Shown here: positions 1 to 6,523 of the stretch, piece by piece
Layout: each line of letters starts with the position of its first letter
Numbering within the stretch: position 1 is the first letter of the stretch
NCBI GenBank assembly: GCA_029859385.1
Contig: JAOUDF010000037.1
Location: 1 to 14,979 of the forward strand
DNA length: 14,979 nt
Direction: 5' to 3'
Source of the DNA: Nitrospirota bacterium
Lineage (GTDB): Bacteria; Nitrospirota; JAOUDF01
Made by a program: the position numbers and the translations under genes
Notes under the pieces: model-generated
Databases searched by the model: none
What the model saw: the letters and a program-made list of their open reading frames with translations, nothing else
What the model was told of the DNA's origin: nothing

Positions 1-102
1 AAACTGCGGCAAAGGTAAAGAACCGGATAACGAAAAACTACAAGACAGGCAAGAAAACCAACTGCCTGGCTACAGTGGTAATTTGTGCTCTTGACAGGGG
101 TA

Positions 103-287
103 TCCTAATGGGTGACCCCATTTGTTTGGTTGACCCCATTTGTTTGGATAGGCATCACGCCTCAAAAAGCGGGGCACTCCGACCGGGACAAGAGAAGACA
201 TGGGGGCCTCCTAATGGGTAACCCCTTTTGTCCCGACCCCATTTGTTCTGTTGATAAATTGATAGCGGCCCCATTGGGTGTCCTAAT
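103..287. repeat. Degenerate direct-repeat array abutting the ATPase 3' end
   Basis: TCCTAAT occurs at 103, 209 and 281, the last two bases of the array touching the ATPase stop codon. The first two occurrences open a longer unit, TCCTAATGGGT(G/A)ACCCC followed by a second ACCCC(A)TTTGT block: unit one at 103-149, unit two at 209-252. Within unit one TGACCCCATTTGTTTGG is exactly repeated at 113-129 and 131-147. A third, shorter piece (CCCCATTGGGTGTCCTAAT) ends at 287 with GGGTG and TCCTAAT in changed order. The remaining left edge, 1-102, shows no gene I can support. Confidence 0.75.
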
Positions 288-2785
288 TACCGTTTTGAAA
301 GCGATTTATACCACCTACGAATAGTGGAGCCTCCCGACACGTCATCATACCTGAAACATTCGGATAGGGCGTCTATAGAACTAACTACACCGCTGAGTGC
401 TGGGGCTGAAATACCGCTGCCGGTGCTCGTTTCATAGTGGCTGACCCAGTTGCCTACTATCGCTGGGACATGCGAGGTGTCAATATCTTGGACTTGCTTG
501 ACATCGAGCACGAGGGTACCGGCCTTCTTGTGCAGCTCGATTGCGGCAGTGATGGCGTCGAGACAGTTGCTTACCATTCGTGACGTATCCTTGATCGCAA
601 AGTCTATTGGCACTGGAATGTCTATCTTACGTATGATCTGTTGGAGCTTGTACTCCAAGTACTGGCGAATGAGCGGCTCCGCCTGCGAGACCTGACCGGC
701 CACCAGCAGTGTTGTTATTGTCGTTTTGAGTCGATCCGCGCCTTGGGCCTGATGCAAGATTGCCCCCATTGGCGGCGCCCCCTGAAGCTTGTTGTGGTGC
801 CAGCCAGCTGTTCCTCCCAGCCGGTCAAAATACTTCTCAAGCAGCCCATCGTGACTCAGGATGATGAACTGCAAACCATCTGCGTTCTGCGGATGTTGAA
901 GCTTTTTTCGAATTAACTCCATAACCCAGAACTGATGACCCGCATCGAAACTAGACGTAACATCGTCCAGGACAACGAACCTTGGCGCGCCCGAATGTTT
1001 CAGCGCGGCGGCGAGGAAGACCGAAATAGCAAGCGCGTTCCGATAGCTTTCTGATAAGAGCGCCCGAGCGGACAACCTGTGCTGCCCGTGAAAATCGCTG
1101 AGCTGTACGTGAAGATCTTCCCTGTCGTCATCCCGCTGCAGGTCAGGGACAACGTCGCCAACCTGCATAATTTCCCGGAACATGGACTTGTACTCTGTAT
1201 CGATCCCCTTGATTCTGGCCTTTGTCAACGCCCCCTCGGCGTCAGCAAAAACCGTTGTCGCCTTGGAAATGAATGTCTTCCATCGCTCGCGAATATCGAG
1301 GCGTGCCTGCAGAGAGGCCTCATCCTTCTGGTTGTCCCGATAGAGCTTGAATGCAGCCTTGAACTGTCGTCCGTACTCGACCTGCTCCGTTAGCTGTACG
1401 AGCGACGGCGGAAGCTCCTTCTCGAGTGCTGCTTTCTGGCTCTTCGCGGACTTAAGAACGACTACTACCTTGCTTGTCAGGTCTGAGGTCAATGTAACGA
1501 CAGCAGCTAGCTCAGCTTTTGAGATATTGCCTGATAAAAAACTCTCATCCAGGAGGGATAACTGCCGCTTCTGCGGCTCTATTGCCAGCAGCGGTACCGT
1601 TTCATGGTCTGCGAGACACTTCTTCCATGCGGATTCCTTCCACAGGTTCGCAATTTCAGTGATCTTGGCGGCCGCATCAGCGTACTGTGCCAATTGCGTG
1701 CTCACGTGCCCACTTATCGACGATGAAAGTTCGCTTTCGCAAAGCGGACACTTCTCATCATCCGTCCAAGCATCCATTGAGATCACATCGCTCGCGGATT
1801 CATATAGTCGCTTGAAGAGGTCGCCACGGGTGGAGGTGAGAAACTTATCCCGTTCGTCGATCAGTGCAGCGATTTTTTCTTGCTCGGCTGCAACAGCGCC
1901 GAGATCGTGAACAGCCAGCTCTTCTAGAGTTGCGATTTCCTCGACTACCTTCTCGAGTTCGCGCCGCTTCTCACCCCCCTCGGCCGTCTTGATCGCCGCC
2001 TTGATTACATCGAAGTCAATATCGTTTAGGAGCTTACCTGCAAGATACGGTTTCAAGAGCTCCACATCGCCCAGTGCAGTGGCAACCTCGATGGCATATT
2101 TATCAAGCTTGTCTACGTCTTCAAGCGGCCTGCCAATGAAGTTCTCATAGCTCGATCTCAGGCCGACAAGAGCCTGCCGGGCCGCCTTTTGCACATTGCC
2201 GATTTCCGTTGCCAGAACCTTGACCTCAAGGTCCGTGTTTAGTGCGCGCGAGTCCGACGCGGACTGTAGTGCCTGTCGGCAATCCGAGTATTCAGCGAGG
2301 CCAAGCAGTGCAGAAAATGTTCGCCCTCTCTCCAACGGTGATTCTTCGATGAAGCGGGCGAACGTCCGGTAATCAAGAAGAGCGAACGCCTCCTTAAGTG
2401 TCGCCAGTAGTCCTTCAGGGTCAGAATACCCACTCGGGCTGGCAACGATTCGATTACCGCTCGCATCGCGATCAATCCGGATGGAGACAGAGGCAGCGCC
2501 GTCGTCAGGTTGAAACTCAACAAGTATGGATGAGACGTTTTTCGAATGAAAACGATTGGAGTAGTAATCCTGCGGGCGTTCCTGCGCTTGGAGTATCTGG
2601 AGTTTCGGGATGGTCCCGTGGATCGCATAGTACAGCGACTCGAAAATCGAACTCTTACCAATGCCGTTAACTGCAAAGACAGAGTTGACGGCATTTGGCT
2701 GGAATTGGATATCGAGCGGGTCATTCTCGTTGTTAATCCCGCGAAATCCCTCTACGGCTAGCCTTTTGAGGAAGTAGCGCGGCAT
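287..2785 (-). CDS. SMC/Rad50-like ABC ATPase with zinc hook, putative defence ATPase
   Basis: 832 aa. The N-terminus (LKRLAVEGFRGIN) is RecF/SMC-like. Walker A is AVNGIGKSS at 38-46. Residues about 170-345 and 360-530 look like two coiled-coil arms joined at a zinc-hook motif CPLC (346-349). The C-terminal half-ATPase has the signature LLSESYRNALAIS (576-588), Walker B FVVLDD (603-608), D-loop SSFD (611-614) and H-loop H645 (ILSHD). So ATP binding, head dimerisation and hook pairing are all plausible. About 185 residues follow the H-loop, largely helical, ending with GNWVSHY near 778-784; I do not recognise this domain. Similar zinc-hook ABC ATPases occur in DNA repair and in phage-defence proteins such as RloC; no RloC-type nuclease site is evident to me. 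It overlaps the 86-aa gene by one base. Lower GC than the nuo genes suggests separate acquisition. Confidence 0.85.
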   Translation of the reverse strand: MPRYFLKRLAVEGFRGINNENDPLDIQFQPNAVNSVFAVNGIGKSSIFESLYYAIHGTIPKLQILQAQERPQDYYSNRFHSKNVSSILVEFQPDDGAASVSIRIDRDASGNRIVASPSGYSDPEGLLATLKEAFALLDYRTFARFIEESPLERGRTFSALLGLAEYSDCRQALQSASDSRALNTDLEVKVLATEIGNVQKAARQALVGLRSSYENFIGRPLEDVDKLDKYAIEVATALGDVELLKPYLAGKLLNDIDFDVIKAAIKTAEGGEKRRELEKVVEEIATLEELAVHDLGAVAAEQEKIAALIDERDKFLTSTRGDLFKRLYESASDVISMDAWTDDEKCPLCESELSSSISGHVSTQLAQYADAAAKITEIANLWKESAWKKCLADHETVPLLAIEPQKRQLSLLDESFLSGNISKAELAAVVTLTSDLTSKVVVVLKSAKSQKAALEKELPPSLVQLTEQVEYGRQFKAAFKLYRDNQKDEASLQARLDIRERWKTFISKATTVFADAEGALTKARIKGIDTEYKSMFREIMQVGDVVPDLQRDDDREDLHVQLSDFHGQHRLSARALLSESYRNALAISVFLAAALKHSGAPRFVVLDDVTSSFDAGHQFWVMELIRKKLQHPQNADGLQFIILSHDGLLEKYFDRLGGTAGWHHNKLQGAPPMGAILHQAQGADRLKTTITTLLVAGQVSQAEPLIRQYLEYKLQQIIRKIDIPVPIDFAIKDTSRMVSNCLDAITAAIELHKKAGTLVLDVKQVQDIDTSHVPAIVGNWVSHYETSTGSGISAPALSGVVSSIDALSECFRYDDVSGGSTIRRWYKSLSKR

Positions 2786-3045
2786 TATGCACCGCCCTTC
2801 GGCTCTGCCGTTTCAGCGAGAGCGTCAAGCGCCGTCGCGACCTTGGCGCTGAACTCACTTCGTGTTTTGGAATCCCTTTGCCCGTTCTGGACGATAGTGA
2901 CCAGCGCATCCCAGTTATCGCGCAAAATTGCGGCCATTGCTGCGTCAATTATTTCAAGGCTCGACAGGAATGCTTCGCAATTCTCCGAGAAGCTCTTTGC
3001 TTCATCGAAAAGGAGACTCACGGGCTGTGCATCCTGATTGTTCAT
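2785..3045 (-). CDS. Small hypothetical protein coupled to the zinc-hook ATPase
   Basis: 86 aa, of no family I recognise. It is rich in Ala, Asp, Glu and Ser, has no signal peptide, membrane segment or metal motif, and looks mostly helical: about residues 9-40 (LLFDEAKSF...AAMAAIL) and 63-80. The reasons to think it real are a good AGGCGG 5 nt before the ATG, a promoter-like region upstream, and a TAATG overlap in which its stop shares a base with the ATPase start. That layout usually means the two proteins are made in step and often work together. Its size suggests a regulatory or adaptor partner or an antitoxin-like protein for the ATPase, but that is a guess. Codon and base composition resemble the ATPase more than the nuo genes. 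Confidence 0.7.
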   Translation of the reverse strand: MNNQDAQPVSLLFDEAKSFSENCEAFLSSLEIIDAAMAAILRDNWDALVTIVQNGQRDSKTRSEFSAKVATALDALAETAEPKGGA

Positions 3046-3093
3046 TTTACCCGCCTAACAATAGATTAACCAGTTTTCCCAGCTATACCAATA

Positions 3094-3123
3094 ACTATAC
3101 GCTGCTGCAAAAGAACACGGCAA
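3094..3123 (-). promoter_or_regulatory. Candidate sigma70-type promoter for the two-gene ATPase module
   Basis: On the minus strand TTGCCG (3118-3123) and TATAGT (3094-3099) are separated by 18 nt, in a locally AT-rich stretch. The inferred start near 3087 leaves a leader of about 40 nt before the ATG at 3045, which has AGGCGG at 3051-3056. A weaker alternative nearby is TTGGTA-17-TAATCT. Inferred from sequence only. Confidence 0.4.
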
Positions 3124-3165
3124 GCAAAACACATCGTTTTTTGGTTTCATAACTGTTTATCGCCA

Positions 3166-3228
3166 CTGCCTACAGAATTAGTCCCTTCTGTTACAAATCT
3201 TAATGGGCAAGATTCACATTACAGGCAG
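3166..3228. other. Compact three-stem inverted-repeat structure
   Basis: A closing stem CTGCCT/AGGCAG (3166-3171/3223-3228) encloses two further perfect 6-bp hairpins: ACAGAA/TTCTGT (3172-3177/3186-3191, 8-nt loop) and AATCTT/AAGATT (3196-3201/3209-3214, 7-nt loop). The first inner hairpin stacks directly on the closing stem. The outline is a three-way junction of about 63 nt in the AT-rich gap between nuoN and the ATPase module. It matches no RNA family I recognise. It could be a structured leader, a small RNA, a recombination site, or chance. Confidence 0.4.
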
Positions 3229-3296
3229 ACGCACAACAAGTGTTACGCAAAAATGGGGAGCAAGTCAAGTATTGATCGGCGAGCAAGAACGAGGTG

Positions 3297-4745
3297 CTAC
3301 AGCAACCCTGCCAGTGACTTCTTCGCAAACTCCAGCACGCAGCCGGGCATGACGCCGAGGTAGACAGTAGTGAAGAGGGAAATGCCGAGCACAGCCTTGA
3401 GCGGCCCGGATTGGATGAACTCGAACTCCCTCTCCGGCTCATGCATGTACATGATCATGATGAGGCGCAGGTAGAAGTATGCGGAGACGGCGGAGAAGAT
3501 GACGCCGACTACGGCGAGCCAGATGAGACCGGCCTTGACGGCGGCCATGAAGATGTAGAACTTTCCGATGAACCCGGCCAGCGGCGGTATGCCCGCCAGC
3601 GAGAAGAGGAAGACGAGCATGAAGAGCGCGAGGCCGGGCTGTCTCTTGGCCATGCCGGCAAAGTCGCTGAGCTCCTCGGCAGAGCGGTTCCCCTTGCGCA
3701 TCATGGTGACGATGCCGAAGGCGCCGAGGTTCATGAAGAGGTAGATGAACAGGTAGAGCATTACCGCGGAATAGCCTTCGGGCCCGCCCGCCACGAATCC
3801 GACCATGGCGTAACCGGCATGGGCGATGGACGAGTAGGCAAGCATCCTCTTGACGTTGGTCTGGGCGATGGCGACGACGTTTCCTATGGCCATGGTCATG
3901 ACCGCCAGGATGCTCAGCAGCAGGGTCCAGTCGGCCTGCACGGCGGGGAACGCCTCGACCAGCGCCCGCAGGAAAACGGCGAAACCGGCGGCCTTGGGGC
4001 CTACCGACATGAAGGCGGTGACCGGGGTCGGCGCACCTTCGTAGACGTCCGGGGTCCACATGTGGAACGGTACGGTCGCTACCTTGAAGCCGAAGCCGAC
4101 GATCAGCATGATGACGGCGAGGATGATGCCGGGATTATCGAGCTTGTCGGGGGTGAGGAACGTCGCGATGGCCTTGAGGTTGGTGGTCCCCGTTACGCCG
4201 TAGATGATCGAAATGCCGTAGACCAGCACGCCCGAAGAGAGGGCGCCGAGGATGAAGTACTTGAGCGCCGCCTCGTTTGAGCGCAGGTCGTGCCGCAGTA
4301 TGCCCACCAGCACGTAGACCGAAAGGGCCATCAGTTCCAGCCCGAGGTAGATGGTGATGAAGTCGATGGCCGATGCCATGATCATCATGCCGCAGGTGGC
4401 AAAGAGGATGATGATGTAATACTCCCCGAGGTTCGCCTTCTCGACCTTCATGTAGTCGAGGGAGAGCAGAATGGAGAGTATGGCGACGATGTAGAACAAC
4501 ACCTTGAAGAAGTACGCGTACGGGTCGAGGGCAAAGGTGTTGGTGAAGGTGACCATGTCGGGAGACGAACCGATGGTGCACGATGCCCAGGCAGCGCCGA
4601 GGATACCCACAATGCTGAGCCAGCCGATGATCTGCTTGCGGTCTTTGGGCACGAAGCAGTCTACCAGCAGCAGGAGCAGGCCGAACGAGACGATGATGAT
4701 CTCGGGGATTATGGGGGTAATATCGGGTATTACGAGACCCGGCAT
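3297..4745 (-). CDS. nuoN: NADH-quinone oxidoreductase subunit N
   Basis: Proximal antiporter-like pump subunit, next to NuoK in the complex; 482 aa, typical length, with about fourteen hydrophobic segments. Conserved residues are E137 (IYLGLELMALSVYVLVG), K221 and H228 (GFGFKVATVPFHMWTPDVYE), and the following GAPTPVTAFMS helix. A second half-channel region, NVKRMLAYSSIAHAGYAM, is intact. The ATG start has a strong GGAGGAAG at 4752-4759. It is separated from nuoM by 154 nt holding the paired-hairpin repeat, so it depends on its own ribosome binding site. It is the last nuo gene; no clear intrinsic terminator is visible in the following 250 nt. Confidence 0.98.
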   Translation of the reverse strand: MPGLVIPDITPIIPEIIIVSFGLLLLLVDCFVPKDRKQIIGWLSIVGILGAAWASCTIGSSPDMVTFTNTFALDPYAYFFKVLFYIVAILSILLSLDYMKVEKANLGEYYIIILFATCGMMIMASAIDFITIYLGLELMALSVYVLVGILRHDLRSNEAALKYFILGALSSGVLVYGISIIYGVTGTTNLKAIATFLTPDKLDNPGIILAVIMLIVGFGFKVATVPFHMWTPDVYEGAPTPVTAFMSVGPKAAGFAVFLRALVEAFPAVQADWTLLLSILAVMTMAIGNVVAIAQTNVKRMLAYSSIAHAGYAMVGFVAGGPEGYSAVMLYLFIYLFMNLGAFGIVTMMRKGNRSAEELSDFAGMAKRQPGLALFMLVFLFSLAGIPPLAGFIGKFYIFMAAVKAGLIWLAVVGVIFSAVSAYFYLRLIMIMYMHEPEREFEFIQSGPLKAVLGISLFTTVYLGVMPGCVLEFAKKSLAGLL

Positions 4746-4795
4746 CTAATCTTCCTCCGTTTGTATATAACTTGAACTTGCATTTACCAGCCTTC

Positions 4796-4872
4796 GTCAC
4801 ACCGGTGAAAGCCGGTGTCCAGCGTCTTTTTACTGCCTTTACAGACTGGATTCCGACTTCCGTCGGAATGAC
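4796..4872. repeat. Paired-hairpin dispersed repeat, copy 1 (nuoM-nuoN gap)
   Basis: First hairpin: stem ACACCGG/CCGGTGT (4799-4805/4812-4818), flanked by GTC and by CCAG. Second hairpin: CTGG then stem ATTCCGAC/GTCGGAAT (4850-4857/4862-4869), ending in GAC. The spacer of about 22 nt between the halves is not conserved with the other copies. It lies between the nuoM stop and the nuoN ribosome binding site and would be part of the operon transcript. Confidence 0.85.
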
Positions 4873-4908
4873 CAATTTCAACTCTTGAGCGCGACGCGCC
4901 TAATGCGC

Positions 4909-5034
4909 CACTACATCCGCTACCGCGGCTGCCGCCGCAGGTGCGTGGTTCACCTGGTCCGCCACAGCGGCTGCCGCCGCCGGTGCGTGGTTCAACTGAT
5001 CAGCCACCGCAGTTGCCGCCGCCGGTGCGTGGTT
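4909..5034 (-). repeat. Three 42-bp tandem repeats coding the NuoM C-terminal tail
   Basis: Three units of exactly 42 bp (5034-4993, 4992-4951, 4950-4909), each coding 14 residues of the pattern NHAPAAA(T/A)AVAD plus two residues. They are in frame with the downstream part of nuoM and end three codons before its start-distal boundary (Ala, His, stop). Copies differ by a few mostly synonymous changes and by Thr/Ala at the eighth residue. The tail follows the last predicted membrane segment. Confidence 0.95.
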
Positions 5035-6126
5035 TACGTGCTCGACCAGGTGCTTGACCGATTCGTGCATCACGTCGAGCCACGGCCCGGGGTTCACCCC
5101 TATCCAGAGGGTGAGGACCACCAGCGGGATAAGGACCAGCCATTCACGGCCGGAGAGGTCCTTCATCTCCTCGACGTGATGGTTGGTGATCTCGCCGAAG
5201 ATGACGCGCTGGTAAAGCCAGAGCATGTACGCCGCACCGAGGATGATACCGGTGGTGGCGAGCACGGCAAAGAACTTGAATTTGAGGAACGCTCCCAGCA
5301 GGCAGAGGAACTCGCCGACGAATCCGTTGGTGCCGGGCAGGCCGATGGAGGCCATGGTAAAGAGCAGGAAGAGGGCCGCGTAGGCGGGCATCTTCTTCAC
5401 CACGCCGCCGTAGTCGGCAATCTGGCGCGTATGCATCCGGTCGTAGACGATGCCGACGCAGAGGAACAGCGCGCCGGTAACGATGCCGTGGTTGACCATC
5501 TGGAGGATGGCGCCCTCGAGCCCCTGCGGGGTCAGGGCAAAGATTCCCAGCGTCACGAAGCCCATGTGGCTTACCGACGAATAGGCGATCAGCTTCTTCA
5601 TGTCGGGCTGCACCAGGGCCACCAGTGCACCGTAGATGATGCCGATGACCGACAGCCACATGATTACCGGTATGGCATTCATGGTGGCCTCGGGGAGCAT
5701 GGGGAGCGAGAACCTCAGGAAGCCGTAGGCCCCCATCTTCAGCAGGATACCGGCCAGGATGACGCTGCCTGCGGTGGGCGCCTCGACGTGGGCGTCGGGC
5801 AACCAGGTATGGAACGGGAACATCGGGACCTTGATGGCGAAGGCCACAAAGAAGGCCCAGAAGCACCAGAACTGCATGTCGGCGGCGAACTTCACCTTCT
5901 GAAGCGTCAGCACATCGAAGGTCTGGCCGCCGGCGAAGTAGAGCGCCAGTATGGCGATGAGCATCAGCACGCTGCCCGCCAGGGTGTAGAGGAAGAACTT
6001 CATGGCTGCGTAGAGCTTCCTCGCGCCGCCCCATACACCGATGATGATGTACATGGGAATCAGCATCGACTCCCAGAAGAGGTAGAAGAGGAAGAAGTCG
6101 AGGGCGACGAAGGTGCCCAGCATACC

Positions 6127-6133
6127 GGTCGAG
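6127..6133 (-). other. Frameshift point in nuoM
   Basis: On the minus strand the codons run CTC (6133-6131), a single G (6130), then ACC GGT ATG in the downstream frame. The two frames differ by one base, which equals a 2-nt loss relative to an intact Leu-Glu-Thr-Gly-Met. There is no slippery heptamer of the X-XXY-YYZ type and no long homopolymer here. Confidence 0.85.
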
Positions 6134-6523
6134 GACCAGCAGGGCAATCATGAACTCCTTGACCCGCTTGGAGATCGCCTCCCACGAGCAGAGGATCGAC
6201 AGGACGGTCAGCAGCGTGGTCAGGAAGATGAAGATGACGCTGATGCCGTCGACACCGAGGGTGTAGTTTATCCCCACCGACGGGATCCACTGGTGGTGCT
6301 CGGCGAACTGCATCTTGTAGGTTGTGGTGTCGAACTGGCAGAGCACCGGCATGGAGACGATGAGGGTCGCCACCGACGTGCCAAGGGCAGTCCAGCGGAC
6401 GGCGCGGTCGTCCTTCATGAACAACAGGAGGAAGACGCCCACCATCGGCATGAAGACGGTGATCGTCAGTATGGGGTACGACACCTGGTTGAAGATGAAA
6501 TCGGTCATAAGTCGCTCAAATCC

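Larger units (their letters stand above)
4900..6508 (-). pseudogene. nuoM: NADH-quinone oxidoreductase subunit M, split by a 2-nt frameshift
   Basis: Middle antiporter-like proton-pumping subunit. The ATG at 6508 starts a correct NuoM N-terminus (MTDFIFNQVSYPILTITVFM...) that holds to L126 at 6131-6133. The rest of NuoM continues in another frame from T128 at 6127-6129 to the TAG at 4900. Only one base (6130) remains where a codon is expected; the family reads LLVLETGMxGTF here, so a lost GA from a GAGA-like run explains it. Restored, the protein is about 536 aa. It keeps the pump residues E147 (FWESMLIPMY), K227 (FAIKVPMFPFHTWLPDAH) and H234. A family member is usually near 500 aa; the surplus is an Ala/Pro/His repeat tail. 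The upstream frame runs on to 5144 and the downstream frame opens with an artefactual Met at 6147; neither is a natural protein end. It may be a true mutation or an assembly error. Confidence 0.9.

Noticed and set aside
1..219. Plus-strand frame open from the window edge to 219
   Set aside because: Its second half is translated repeat sequence and the first 30 or so codons show nothing recognisable; it cannot be told from a chance open frame.
103..287. CRISPR array
   Set aside because: The repeats are only two or three, degenerate, unevenly spaced (106 and 72 nt) and without unique spacers of constant length.
2239..2724. 161-aa minus-strand frame inside the ATPase gene
   Set aside because: Lies over the Walker A half of the ATPase in another frame, Ser/Arg-rich with no motifs.
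3200..3442. Minus-strand 80-aa frame across the nuoN 3' end
   Set aside because: Overlaps nuoN in another frame, with Ser/Arg-rich shadow composition and no ribosome binding site.
5144..6130. Reading the upstream nuoM frame as a 454-aa protein to 5144
   Set aside because: After L126 the sequence becomes Arg/His/Pro-rich and loses all membrane character, while the other frame carries NuoM; only the first 126 codons are genuine.
6120..6140. Programmed ribosomal frameshifting in nuoM
   Set aside because: No slippery heptamer, internal Shine-Dalgarno or clear downstream pseudoknot is visible, and no NuoM is known to be recoded; a mutation or read error is simpler.
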